A DNA stretch of 64,000 nt from the NCBI GenBank assembly GCA_937888805.1, contig CALBEY010000108.1:1-64000 (forward strand), read 5' to 3'. A program made the position numbers and the translations under genes. The stretch comes from an uncultured Burkholderiaceae bacterium. Lineage in GTDB: Bacteria > Pseudomonadota > Gammaproteobacteria > Burkholderiales > Burkholderiaceae_B. Under the pieces are notes generated by a model that did not search any database, was not told the DNA's origin, and saw nothing but the letters and a program-made list of their open reading frames with translations. How positions within the stretch are numbered: the stretch's first letter is position 1; each line of letters starts with the position of its first letter. Of this stretch, positions 43,084 to 52,213 are shown in pieces.

Positions 43084-45582
43084 TTAACGTTTTTTTAAGG
43101 GGGCGGGACGCACAGCTGACTTGGGGGCTTTGGTGGCCTTTTTGACGGAATGCCCAACCGCTGACGCCGTCGTCGCTGTGCTAGCACGCTTGGCTTGGGC
43201 GCGACGCTGCTTGGCCGTTAGACCACGCAGCTCAGCAGGTTTTGGCGCTGCGGCTTTCTTGACATGCCGGGTTTCATTGTTAGCGCGCTTGGCTGCTTTA
43301 CGCAACCCAGTAAATGAAGTGCCGTCAACCAGTCGGAACTCTATCCTTCGCGCCTCTAGGTCCACGCGCGCCACTTGCACCTGAACGGGGTCCGTGAGCC
43401 GATAGCGCATGCCGGTACGTTCACCACGTAACTCGTGCATCCCTTCATTAAACTGAAAGTATTCGGTCCCCAGCTCAGAGACGTGAACCATCCCTTCAAC
43501 GTGCAAAGTATCCAGCGTGACAAAAATACCAAAACTCGCCACACCAGTGACACGCCCGCTAAAGACCTCGCCCACGCGTTCTTTCACAAACCAACATTTG
43601 AGCCAAGCTTCAACGTCGCGTGATGCATCATCGGCACGTCGCTCACGCGCCGAAAGAATAATGCCCAGCTTTTCCCAAACGTCGTGCTCGTATTCACGGC
43701 GCGTCATCCCAGGCACCACCACGTGATCAGAAGCCTCAGGGGTGTAACGCTTGTTGGCCAACAATGCCTTGATGGCCCGGTGCGTCAAGAGGTCAGGAAA
43801 CCGACGAATAGGTGACGTAAAGTGGGCATAAGCAGGGTAACTGAGACCGAAGTGTCCCATGTTGTCTGGTGAGTAGATGGCTTGCTGCATCGAGCGCAAG
43901 CTCATGCTTTGCAGCAGACCAAAATCGGGGCGTGAGCGCACTTGATCGATCAAAACAGCGTAGTCTTTGCCCTGCGGATCATCACCACCACCGATCGATA
44001 ATCCCAGCGTTTTGAGAAACGCTCGCAATGCTTTAAGCTTTTCCGGTGTTGGTCCTTCGTGCACTCTGAACAAGCCATGGTGCTTGCTACGCAGCAAAAA
44101 GTCTGCCGCGCACGTATTGGCTGTCAACATGCACTCTTCAATCATCCGATGGGCGTCGTTGCGCACCATACCAATGATCTTTTCGATGCGACCGAGGTCG
44201 TTGCAAATGATTTTGGTTTCAACCGTATCAAAGTCAATTGAGCCGCGTTTTTTCCGGGCTGCTTGCAATAACAAAAAGAGCTGATGCAAGTGATTGATCT
44301 GAGGCACCACCGCAGCAAACTGCTTGGCCACTGGGCCAGTGGGATGCTGCAACGTCTCCCAAACTTGGGTATATGTTGTCCGAGCGTGTGAGTGAATCAC
44401 CGCGTTGTAGAACTGATAGGCCACGACGCCACCAGCTTTCGCACCGTTGGCCGCAATCACCATGTCACAAACAAGCGTTAAGCGGTCAACATGGGGGTTT
44501 AGCGAACAAAGCCCATTTGACAACTTCTCAGGCAACATGGGGATGACTTTACGCGGGAAATACACACTGGTGCCGCGTTCACGAGCATCACCATCGAGGG
44601 CATCACCATCACCGACATAGTGTGCAACATCAGCAATCGCAACCAGTAAACGCCAACCAGGGCGTTTGCGTTTGTCACCAATTTCAACCGGTTCACAAAA
44701 AACCGCATCATCAAAGTCGCGCGCGTCTTCACCGTCAATGGTGATGAGCGGCACGTCACGCAAATCCACGCGGTCTTTTAAGTCAGTGCGTCGAATCGCA
44801 TCGGGCAATTTGTCAGCCTGTTTAAGGGCCGCGTCAGAAAAAGCCACTGGGACGTCAAATTTTCGGACGGCAATTTCAATTTCCATGCCGGGGTCATCAA
44901 TTTCACCCAAAATTTCGGCCACACGACCAAGCGGCTGTGTGTGGCGCGTAGGCTGCGCGATGATTTCGACTGACACGACTTGACCGTGTTGCGCGCCTGC
45001 CGTGTCGCTTGGCGGAATAAGAACATCATGCTTGATGCGCTGATCTTCGGGCACCACAATGGTGATGCCACGCTCATTGAGAAACCTGCCAACCAATCGG
45101 TTGGTGCGACGTTCAAGCACCTCAACAATCGAACCATCAGGTTTGCCACGGTATTCGCCAACAGGTTTTACCAAAACCCGGTCGCCGTGCAACACTTTCA
45201 ACATTTCTCGGGGTGATAAAAAGATATCGCTTTGACCGTCATCTCTGACTAAGAAACCAAAACCGTCACGATGCCCGAGCACCCGTCCAGCCACAAAGTC
45301 GAGCTTTTGAGCCAGCAAAAGAACGCCTTTACGATTAGGCATCAACTGCCCGTCGCGCTCCATGGCGTTCAAACGCCGATCAAAGCCCATGCGAGTGGGC
45401 TCTCTGTCCACGCCTAGGCGCTGGGCCAACTCGTCTGGCGATATGGGTGAGGCCGCTTTTCGCAACTCGAGCAACATTTGCTCGCGCGTTGGCACATCCG
45501 GATCAAAATCCGGCATTGAAGCCGCTTTGTCATCTGGATTTTTGCGGGTTGGGGGGGGTGTTTTGGTGGGTCTATTGGCCAA
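43084..45582 (-). CDS. rnr: ribonuclease R
   Basis: 3'-5' exoribonuclease of 832 residues. It has an N-terminal winged helix (about 30-90), cold-shock domains, the RNB catalytic domain with DGEDARDFDDAVF (metal aspartates), and an S1 domain (VFSGRVTGVASFGIFV). A ~90-residue Lys/Ala/Arg-rich tail typical of RNase R ends it. The start used is TTG at 45582 without a clear ribosome site; the ATG at 45516 is an alternative that would drop 22 basic residues. The start overlaps the predicted tRNA-Leu promoter on the other strand. Confidence 0.93.
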   Translation of the reverse strand: MANRPTKTPPPTRKNPDDKAASMPDFDPDVPTREQMLLELRKAASPISPDELAQRLGVDREPTRMGFDRRLNAMERDGQLMPNRKGVLLLAQKLDFVAGRVLGHRDGFGFLVRDDGQSDIFLSPREMLKVLHGDRVLVKPVGEYRGKPDGSIVEVLERRTNRLVGRFLNERGITIVVPEDQRIKHDVLIPPSDTAGAQHGQVVSVEIIAQPTRHTQPLGRVAEILGEIDDPGMEIEIAVRKFDVPVAFSDAALKQADKLPDAIRRTDLKDRVDLRDVPLITIDGEDARDFDDAVFCEPVEIGDKRKRPGWRLLVAIADVAHYVGDGDALDGDARERGTSVYFPRKVIPMLPEKLSNGLCSLNPHVDRLTLVCDMVIAANGAKAGGVVAYQFYNAVIHSHARTTYTQVWETLQHPTGPVAKQFAAVVPQINHLHQLFLLLQAARKKRGSIDFDTVETKIICNDLGRIEKIIGMVRNDAHRMIEECMLTANTCAADFLLRSKHHGLFRVHEGPTPEKLKALRAFLKTLGLSIGGGDDPQGKDYAVLIDQVRSRPDFGLLQSMSLRSMQQAIYSPDNMGHFGLSYPAYAHFTSPIRRFPDLLTHRAIKALLANKRYTPEASDHVVVPGMTRREYEHDVWEKLGIILSARERRADDASRDVEAWLKCWFVKERVGEVFSGRVTGVASFGIFVTLDTLHVEGMVHVSELGTEYFQFNEGMHELRGERTGMRYRLTDPVQVQVARVDLEARRIEFRLVDGTSFTGLRKAAKRANNETRHVKKAAAPKPAELRGLTAKQRRAQAKRASTATTASAVGHSVKKATKAPKSAVRPAPLKKR

Positions 45583-45603
45583 GTTTCGAATCTCGTTTAT
45601 ACT
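45575..45603 (+). promoter_or_regulatory. predicted promoter of tRNA-Leu
   Basis: TTGGCC (4/6) and TATACT (5/6) are separated by 17 bp. The start would be ~30 nt upstream of the tRNA. The -35 box lies over the first codons of rnr on the opposite strand. Confidence 0.5.
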
Positions 45604-45640
45604 ATGACGCCTGTTTAGGTTTCATTATGCCTGACAACGT

Positions 45641-45725
45641 GCCCAGGTGGCGGAATTGGTAGACGCGCACGGTTCAGGTCCGTGTGCCGCAAGGTGTGGA
45701 GGTTCGAGTCCTCTTCTGGGCACCA
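45641..45725 (+). tRNA. tRNA-Leu (anticodon CAG)
   Basis: 85-nt class II tRNA with a long variable arm and encoded CCA. Acceptor arms are GCCCAGG / TCTGGGC (one mismatch at the inner end). The anticodon loop TTCAGGT gives CAG (45675-45677), and the T-loop is TTCGAGT. Discriminator A. It is a frequent type of integration target, but I see no attachment-site duplication nearby. Confidence 0.95.
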
Positions 45726-45740
45726 CTACCGAATATACAC

Positions 45741-45778
45741 AGTCCAGTTGACAGTCATGTCACCTGGATTCTGTTTTT
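45741..45778 (+). terminator. terminator after tRNA-Leu
   Basis: CCAGTTGAC / GTCACCTGG form a 9-bp stem with one mismatch and a 6-nt loop, followed by TTCTGTTTTT. It lies 18 nt after the tRNA end. Confidence 0.55.
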
Positions 45779-45811
45779 GAAGGGCCATCTTTTAGGCTAT
45801 TGTCGAAACCT

Positions 45812-46291
45812 TTACCGCCACATCTCGATGTGTGCGATGCCCGCCTCTTCAAAGGCTTCGCCAACGCTAAAAAATCCGAATCGTTCGTAAAACCCAACAG
45901 CCGATTGCTGTGCATGCAACGTTAAGCGCTTAATCCCTTTCTCGTTGGCGGTCTGAATTAAAGTCACCATGACTAGCCTTCCAAGACCCTGTCCACGATC
46001 GGTGGCCAGCACAGCCACCCTGCCGATTCGCCCAACCGCATTGCCCAACGATGACGGTGTTGATTTAGACACACAGCCCGATTGTTCGAAGACTAGGCGC
46101 CCAGTCGCAAACGCTTCGCCACTCTCACCTAAAACCACCGCATGCAAAGCCATTGGATCCCATTCATCAACCTCCATTTCAAGCGGTACCGCCTGCTCAT
46201 GAACAAATACTCTCAGGCGCAACGGCAAAGCGAGTGATGCCAGCGTTGCCCAATCACCTGTTTTGACGGTCAGCCTTGGCTTGCTTGACAA
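45812..46291 (-). CDS. GNAT family N-acetyltransferase
   Basis: 159-residue acetyltransferase. It begins with a RLRVFVHEQAVPLEMEVDEWD segment, typical of ElaA-like GNATs, and has the acetyl-CoA loop GRVAVLATDRGQGLGRLV (Q/RxxGxG/A). The C-terminal half is FYERFGFFSVGEAFEEAGIAHIEM. The start is TTG at 46291, supported by a strong AGGAGGG about 7 nt upstream. Acceptor substrate unknown. It stands alone between tRNA-Leu and a divergent transporter gene. Confidence 0.85.
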   Translation of the reverse strand: MSSKPRLTVKTGDWATLASLALPLRLRVFVHEQAVPLEMEVDEWDPMALHAVVLGESGEAFATGRLVFEQSGCVSKSTPSSLGNAVGRIGRVAVLATDRGQGLGRLVMVTLIQTANEKGIKRLTLHAQQSAVGFYERFGFFSVGEAFEEAGIAHIEMWR

Positions 46292-46384
46292 AGCGATCCC
46301 TCCTTTTCATCGTACCGATTAAAGTCCTGCCTTCGCAGTTACACTAGATTGACTAAATTTAACTGATGTGAGCTCTTGGCCGTT

Positions 46385-47332
46385 ATGTTCCAAGCTGTTA
46401 TTGACACTGTCGTGCCCATCTTCGGCTTGATCCTTTTGGGATGGTTTTGCCATCGACGGGGTTTGTTGGCTGCCACGGCAACCGACGCTTTGAATCGGTT
46501 TGTCATCTACTTGGCCCTACCCGCCTTGCTTTATGCCGCCATGGCGCGAGCCGAGATTGAGGCATTGTCTGAAATCGGCTTCGTGATCAGTTACGGCGCT
46601 GGTACTTTGATCACCATGGCTGTTTATCTTTGGTTTAGCCGCAAGCAAAGCCTTGCCAATATCGCCCGCACCATCAACAGCATGAGTTCGGGCTACGCCA
46701 ATTCGGGGTACATGGGCATTCCACTGATTCTCATGGTCCTCGGCCCAGAGGCACTGGCACCGGCTGTCATTGCCGCTGTTATAACGGGTGCCTTCCAATT
46801 TGGCTTAACCATCATTGCGATTGAGTGGCAGCGCGCTGAAGGCAAAAGTATTTTGCCCGCACTTGGCAAAGTGGGTATCTCATTGCTTAAAAATCCCATC
46901 CTGATCGCACCTGTCTTGGGACTGGCCAGTGCCGGCACTGGCACCCTGCCACCACAAGCCTTGATGGGGTTGATCGACTTACTGTCTGATGCAGCCACGC
47001 CCTGCGCGCTCTTGACAATTGGGCTATTTTTGGCGCAATCGCAAACGCAATCCAACCATCCCGCAGTTAAGCAGATCGTTTTACTGAAACTATTCATGCA
47101 TCCGATCGCCGTTGGCATACTGGCGCTTTTTGTTTTTCAGCTGGATCCGATCTGGGCTTGGGCCGCTATATTGTCGGCTGCCACGCCTGTGGGCACTGGC
47201 CCATTTATGTTGGCCAGTCTATTCAGAGAAGACGCTGCCATCAGCGCACGAGCTATTTTTCTAAGCACGATAGGTTCCGTGCTGACCCTAAGCTTGTTGG
47301 TGGCTTGGCTAAACCTACAATCGGTTGTTTAA
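46385..47332 (+). CDS. AEC family auxin-efflux-carrier-type transporter
   Basis: Ten-TM membrane protein of 315 residues (PF03547). The N-terminus VVPIFGLILLGWFCHRRGLL and SGYANSGYMGIPLILMVLGPEA are AEC signatures. Bacterial members often carry malonate, malate or other organic acids. A TTG at 46376 would add three residues. The ATG at 46385 is preferred. It is followed after 43 bp by the FMN glutamate-synthase-like gene on the same strand. Confidence 0.85.
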   Translation: MFQAVIDTVVPIFGLILLGWFCHRRGLLAATATDALNRFVIYLALPALLYAAMARAEIEALSEIGFVISYGAGTLITMAVYLWFSRKQSLANIARTINSMSSGYANSGYMGIPLILMVLGPEALAPAVIAAVITGAFQFGLTIIAIEWQRAEGKSILPALGKVGISLLKNPILIAPVLGLASAGTGTLPPQALMGLIDLLSDAATPCALLTIGLFLAQSQTQSNHPAVKQIVLLKLFMHPIAVGILALFVFQLDPIWAWAAILSAATPVGTGPFMLASLFREDAAISARAIFLSTIGSVLTLSLLVAWLNLQSVV

Positions 47333-47375
47333 GTCTGTTAACTTACACAGCTGTAGACATGAAGAGGTGACTTAT

Positions 47376-49043
47376 ATGTTGGGATCAAAACTTCCACCCT
47401 TTTCCACACAATTCACTGTTTTTTGGGGGGTGGCATTCTTAAGCATTGTGGCACCTCTGCTGGCACTCTTTTTTGGTTGGGGTTGGTGGTTTTTAACAGC
47501 TGTGGCTTGGTTTTTACTCGGCGTGGGTTTCTATGACCTCAACCAGACTCATCATGCCATTCGACGCAATTACCCCATCATTGGCAACATGCGCTATTTG
47601 CTCGAATCCATTCGACCTGAATTGCGACAGTATTTTTTCGAAGACGATAACGACGACACGCCTTTCTCAAGAGCCAAACGCACCCTGGTTTATCAACGGT
47701 CCAAGCAAGAACTCGATAAGCGACCGTTTGGCACCGAAGAGGATGTTTACGAAAACCGCTACGAATGGATCAACCATTCGATGCAGCCTGTGCATCACGA
47801 CAGCAGCGATTTTCGGATCCGTGTGGGTGGTAAAGAATGCACACAGCCCGTTGACCTTTCGGTCTTGAATATTTCTGCCATGAGTTTTGGGGCGTTGTCC
47901 GCCAATGCTATTTTGGCTTTAAACGAAGGTGCCAAAACTGGCGGCTTTGCTCACGACACCGGCGAAGGCGGCATCAGCAGCTACCACCTCAAGCCGGGAG
48001 GCGACCTCATATGGAATATTGGTTCGGGCTATTTCGGCTGTCGTGATGAGAGCGGTCACTTCAACGAAGCCGCCTTCGTGGCCAACGCCACCAAGGCGCA
48101 GGTCAAGATGATTGAAATCAAGCTGTCGCAAGGCGCAAAACCAGGTCATGGTGGTATCTTGCCTGGCGGCAAGGTCACCGCTGAAATTGCCGCGGCACGG
48201 GGCGTTCGAATGGGCGAAGACTGTAACTCACCAGCTTCTCACACGGCCTTTGACACGCCTGTGGGTCTGCTTGAATTTGTGGCCCGTCTTAGAAGACTTT
48301 CAGGCGGCAAACCGGTTGGCTTTAAACTCTGTATCGGTCATCCATGGGAGTGGTTTGCCATCGCCAAAGCCATGATGCATACCGGTATCAAACCTGACTT
48401 TATCGTGGTCGACGGTGCCGAAGGTGGCACAGGTGCAGCACCCGTTGAGTTTATTGATCACGTCGGCACACCTTTGCGCGAAGCTCTGCGCTTGGTGCAT
48501 AACACCTTAGTTGGTTTAGGCATCCGTGATGAAATCAAAATAGGCGCTTCGGGCAAAGTCGTTTCTGCCTTCGACATGGCACGCATCATGTCGCTCGGTG
48601 CAGATTGGTGCAACAGCGCACGCGCCTTCATGTTTGCGATTGGCTGCATCCAAGCCCAGTCCTGTCACACGGGCCGTTGCCCCACGGGTGTGGCCACACA
48701 AGACCCTATTCGACAACGTGCGCTCGTGGTGCATGACAAAGCGCCAAGGGTTGCTCACTTTCACGGCAACACATTAAAAGCATTAAGCGAACTGCTCGGG
48801 GCGGCTGGTTTACACCATCCGGACGAATTACGTGCGCACCATATTGCATTACGAATTTCAGCCAGTCACGTCACGCTTCTCTCCACCGTTTTTCCTGAAT
48901 TCCAACCCGACGAGTTACTTAACGGCGTGTTACGAACGCGCGTCTTCAAGCTCGGTTGGCCAATGGCTGACCCGCACAGCTTTAAAGCACAAGGCAACAT
49001 CACTGAAGCGCTCGCTAACATTGATCTACAAGCTGCAACGTGA
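47376..49043 (+). CDS. FMN-binding glutamate synthase family protein (stand-alone, membrane-anchored)
   Basis: Homologue of the central FMN/synthase domain of GltB, 555 residues from the ATG at 47376 with AGAGGTGA upstream. Two hydrophobic helices at the N-terminus (about 12-58) suggest membrane attachment. The synthase core shows GEGGISSYHLKPGGDL, KPGHGGILPGGKVT and VDGAEGGTGAAPVEF. A 3Fe-4S-type cysteine set is at Cys424, Cys430 and Cys435 (CIQAQSCHTGRC). It lacks the glutaminase (GATase) domain and no gltD is adjacent, so classical glutamate synthase activity is doubtful. Function unknown. Confidence 0.85.
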   Translation: MLGSKLPPFSTQFTVFWGVAFLSIVAPLLALFFGWGWWFLTAVAWFLLGVGFYDLNQTHHAIRRNYPIIGNMRYLLESIRPELRQYFFEDDNDDTPFSRAKRTLVYQRSKQELDKRPFGTEEDVYENRYEWINHSMQPVHHDSSDFRIRVGGKECTQPVDLSVLNISAMSFGALSANAILALNEGAKTGGFAHDTGEGGISSYHLKPGGDLIWNIGSGYFGCRDESGHFNEAAFVANATKAQVKMIEIKLSQGAKPGHGGILPGGKVTAEIAAARGVRMGEDCNSPASHTAFDTPVGLLEFVARLRRLSGGKPVGFKLCIGHPWEWFAIAKAMMHTGIKPDFIVVDGAEGGTGAAPVEFIDHVGTPLREALRLVHNTLVGLGIRDEIKIGASGKVVSAFDMARIMSLGADWCNSARAFMFAIGCIQAQSCHTGRCPTGVATQDPIRQRALVVHDKAPRVAHFHGNTLKALSELLGAAGLHHPDELRAHHIALRISASHVTLLSTVFPEFQPDELLNGVLRTRVFKLGWPMADPHSFKAQGNITEALANIDLQAAT

Positions 49044-49115
49044 ATGGTTCAGACCGATCGTCTCTAGAACAACTGAAAGGTCACCTAGCCAAAAAAATAA
49101 AACCAATGCCTTTTG

Positions 49116-49631
49116 ATGATTAAGCCGCAATCACCCGATCCAGATAGCAAACCCAAATCCGCGCCTGACGCTACTCGGGTGCCGCTAGCCATTGAAGACG
49201 TCCTTTCGGCTGGCATCATGGCTTTGTTGGCGTTGATTACTTTTGCCAATGTTTTGGTGCGATATTTCAGCAATCAATCCTTTGCCTGGACAGAGGAAAT
49301 CAGTGTTTTTCTGATGATTGTTTTGGCACTAGTGGCCGGCTCTGGTGCCTTTGCCAGAGCACGCCACATTCGCATTGAGTATTTTCTGCAACGTTGCTCG
49401 GTAATCAAACAGAAACGCTTGAATGAATTGACCACGCTACTCTGTGCGCTGATGTTTGCCATTTTGGCGGTTCTCAGCGCGCGCTTGGTTTGGGATGACA
49501 TCCAGTACCAAGAAACCTCACCGGGCATCGGTGTGCCCCAGTGGTGGTATAGCATTTGGCTGCCTGCCATTGCAACCGCTATCACCTTGCGACTACTCGG
49601 TTTGTGGTTGCACTTACGGCGACAAAAATGA
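49116..49631 (+). CDS. dctQ: TRAP transporter small permease (DctQ-type), system 1
   Basis: 171-residue small TRAP subunit with four hydrophobic segments (about 28-48, 62-85, 105-127, 140-160) and a disordered Pro/Ser-rich N-terminus. The block SFAWTEEISVFLMIVLALVAGSGAFARARHIRI is typical DctQ. It starts with ATG at 49116, directly after an in-frame TTG. The stop overlaps the dctM ATG (ATGA). Order is dctQ-dctM-dctP. Substrate unknown. Confidence 0.9.
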   Translation: MIKPQSPDPDSKPKSAPDATRVPLAIEDVLSAGIMALLALITFANVLVRYFSNQSFAWTEEISVFLMIVLALVAGSGAFARARHIRIEYFLQRCSVIKQKRLNELTTLLCALMFAILAVLSARLVWDDIQYQETSPGIGVPQWWYSIWLPAIATAITLRLLGLWLHLRRQK

Positions 49632-50926
49632 TCGGCTTCGTTTTGTTCGGTATTTTTGTGATTTTGATGCTGATCGGCACACCCATTGGTGTGGCCATGG
49701 GTTTGGCTGCTGTCATATCCATTGCATTAGCCAACCTAGACACAATGTGGTTTGGTCTTTTGGCTGTGCCGCAGAATTTTTACGCCAGCCTGGGTAAGTA
49801 CCCACTGCTTGCCCTGCCAATGTTTATATTGGTGGGAACAATCTTTGATCGATCAGGGGTGGCCAGCCGCTTGGTCAATCTGGCCATCGCCGTGCTTGGC
49901 CGTGGGCCTGGTGTACTGCCTGTGGTAGCCATCATCGTGGCCATGTTGCTCGGTGGCATTTCAGGGTCAGGGCCAGCGACAGCGGCCGCTGTGGGTGGCG
50001 TAATGATTGTGGCCATGACCCGAGCGGGCTATCCCAGACCCTTCTCTGCCAGCGTGATTGGGGCATCGGCCGCCATTGATATTTTGATCCCACCTTCCAT
50101 TGCCTTAATTGTTTATTCGATTCTGGTACCCGGCGCTTCCGTGCCCGCCATGTTTGCCGCTGGCATGCTACCCGGCATATTGTTCGGTCTGGCCTTGATG
50201 GCACCAGCCTTTTTCTTGTCACGCCGACACGGCATGGGAAGAGCCGAAGCCGAATTAATAAGACCACCTTTCTGGGCCAGCTTACGTGATGCCTCATGGG
50301 GGCTGGCCGCACCTGTTTTGATACTTGGCGGTATGCGCGCTGGGCTATTCACCCCAACTGAGGCCGCTGTGGTGGCCGTATTTTATGGTCTCTTTGTTGG
50401 CATGGTGATTTACCGCACGATTCGCATCAATGACTTGTTCTCGATCTTGCGTGACTCGGCCGAACTATCAGCCATTGTTTTGATTATTGTGGCATTGGCC
50501 GGTGTCTTCGCCTACTCACTATCAACGCTGAGCTTGATTGACCCTATCACGCAAGCCATCGTGGGCAGTGGCCTTGGCGAATATGGCGTTCTTATCTTAA
50601 TACTGATTCTATTGGTCGGCGTTGGTATGGTTTTGGACGGAGTATCTATTTTTCTGATTTTTGTCCCCCTTCTGATTCCGATTGCGATGTTTTATGAGTG
50701 GGACTTGGTCTGGTTTGGCGTCATATTGACCATGATGGTCGCCATTGGTCAGTTCACCCCACCCATCGCTGTTAATTTGATGGTGGCGTGTCGAATTGCC
50801 AATGTAAGAATCGAAGACACCACGCGCTGGGTGCTTTGGATGCTGCTTGCAGCGTGCTTTGTATTGTTGGTGCTGGTTGTGTTTCCAGCGATTGCGACTT
50901 GGTTGCCATCAGTGCTTGGCTATTGA
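49628..50926 (+). CDS. dctM: TRAP transporter large permease (DctM-type), system 1
   Basis: 432-residue DctM subunit with ~12 transmembrane segments. It has GTPIGVAMGLAAVISIAL, PLLALPMFILVGTIFDRSG, GGISGSGPATAAAVGGVMI, ASAAIDILIPPSIALIVY and GQFTPPIAVNLMVA, all family blocks. The ATG at 49628 overlaps the dctQ stop; the frame is open upstream only because it runs through dctQ. The dctP gene follows after 140 bp, which could hold its own promoter. Confidence 0.93.
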   Translation: MIGFVLFGIFVILMLIGTPIGVAMGLAAVISIALANLDTMWFGLLAVPQNFYASLGKYPLLALPMFILVGTIFDRSGVASRLVNLAIAVLGRGPGVLPVVAIIVAMLLGGISGSGPATAAAVGGVMIVAMTRAGYPRPFSASVIGASAAIDILIPPSIALIVYSILVPGASVPAMFAAGMLPGILFGLALMAPAFFLSRRHGMGRAEAELIRPPFWASLRDASWGLAAPVLILGGMRAGLFTPTEAAVVAVFYGLFVGMVIYRTIRINDLFSILRDSAELSAIVLIIVALAGVFAYSLSTLSLIDPITQAIVGSGLGEYGVLILILILLVGVGMVLDGVSIFLIFVPLLIPIAMFYEWDLVWFGVILTMMVAIGQFTPPIAVNLMVACRIANVRIEDTTRWVLWMLLAACFVLLVLVVFPAIATWLPSVLGY

Positions 50927-51066
50927 GGGTAATACGTCCAAAAGGACAATCAAACGCCTGTCGCGCTAAACGCTTAAGGTGTATCGTTAATAAGTTATCT
51001 TTTTATATTTACCAATCGTGTCGTTCGGTTTTTACAAAAAAAATAATCCTGAGGAGGAACAGTCAA

Positions 51067-52071
51067 ATGAAATTAGTCACCACCCTTAAGTTTGTCATGG
51101 CCGCTAGCGCCCTGACCGTGGCGTCTGTGTCGGTTGCACAAAACTACAAAGACGAATACAAACTGTCAACCGTGGTTGGCACGGCATTCCCATGGGGCCA
51201 AGGCGCTGAACTTTGGGCGAACTTGGTCCGCGAACGCACCGATGGCCGCATCAACATCAAAATGTATCCCGGTGTTTCTCTGGTCCAAGGTGACCAAACA
51301 CGTGAGTTTTCAGCGCTGCGCCAAGGCGTCATTGACCTCGCTGTCGGTTCCACAATTAACTGGTCGCCACAAATACAAGAACTCAACGTGTTCTCGCTAC
51401 CCTTCCTAACCACCACGTTTGCTGGGACCGATGCCATCACAGGAGGTGCTGTTGGCAAGAAATTGTTTGAGATTATCGATCAAAAAGGAGCCATTCCTTT
51501 GGCTTGGGGCGAAAACGGTTTCAGACAACTGAGTAACTCAAAGCGAATTATCACAAGCCCCGATGCACTCAAGGGCATGAAGATTCGAGTGGTTGGTTCA
51601 CCGCTATTCATCGACACATTTACCGCGCTAGGTGCAAACCCCACGCAAATGAGCTGGGCCGATGCACAACCTGCGCTGGCAAGCGGTGCTGTTGATGGAC
51701 AAGAAAATCCATTGTCGATTTTCATTGGCGCCAAAATGCAAAACTTGGGCCAAAAGTATGTGACCCGTTGGAATTACATGAATGACCCACTGGTTTTTGT
51801 GGTCAACAAAGGGGTTTGGGCTTCTTGGACACCAGCCGATCAGGCAATTGTGAAGAAAGCAGCGCAAGATGCCGCCAAACAGCAAATTGCGATTGCCAGA
51901 GCACCATTGGCTGAAAAAGTGGTGGCTTTAGGCGTTGGCGTTTCTGAGTTGACACCTTCGCAAACCGCTGAGTTCACCAAAGTCACACGGCCAGTCTATG
52001 ACAAGTGGAAAGCGCGTATTGGCAAAGAACTTGTTGACATGGCTGAGGCCGCTGTCGCTAGTGCCAAGTAA
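51067..52071 (+). CDS. dctP: TRAP transporter substrate-binding protein (DctP-type), system 1
   Basis: Periplasmic solute receptor, 334 residues from the ATG at 51067 with a strong GAGGAGGAA upstream. The signal peptide is MKLVTTLKFVMAASALTVA ending near VAQN. GMKIRVVGSPLFIDTFTALGANPTQMSWADAQPALASGAVDGQENP is collinear with the DctP ligand arginine region (given here as two short blocks, KIRVVG and ALGANPTQM). Family members bind carboxylates such as C4-diacids or keto acids. The exact ligand is unknown. A strong terminator follows. Confidence 0.92.
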   Translation: MKLVTTLKFVMAASALTVASVSVAQNYKDEYKLSTVVGTAFPWGQGAELWANLVRERTDGRINIKMYPGVSLVQGDQTREFSALRQGVIDLAVGSTINWSPQIQELNVFSLPFLTTTFAGTDAITGGAVGKKLFEIIDQKGAIPLAWGENGFRQLSNSKRIITSPDALKGMKIRVVGSPLFIDTFTALGANPTQMSWADAQPALASGAVDGQENPLSIFIGAKMQNLGQKYVTRWNYMNDPLVFVVNKGVWASWTPADQAIVKKAAQDAAKQQIAIARAPLAEKVVALGVGVSELTPSQTAEFTKVTRPVYDKWKARIGKELVDMAEAAVASAK

Positions 52072-52127
52072 TGTCGAAACGCCATAAAAATAGATAAAGC
52101 CGGTTAAAAAAACACGGCGGTTCAGGC

Positions 52128-52170
52128 AAAACAGGCCAACCATTCAGCTGAACGGTTGGCCTGTTTTTTT
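52128..52170 (+). terminator. intrinsic terminator after TRAP system 1
   Basis: 14-bp arms (AAAACAGGCCAACC / GGTTGGCCTGTTTT) flank a 12-nt loop that itself holds CAGCTG. The right arm continues into a T7 run. It lies 57 nt after the dctP stop. Confidence 0.9.
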
Positions 52171-52213
52171 GCCTGATTGATTTGTATTTTCTACCAATAA
52201 GATCAGCAAACCG

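Noticed and set aside
45641-45725. tRNA-Leu as an integration site of a genomic island
   Set aside because: No integrase and no repeat of the tRNA 3' end could be found in the following 18 kb by eye, so the accessory region cannot be called an integrated element.
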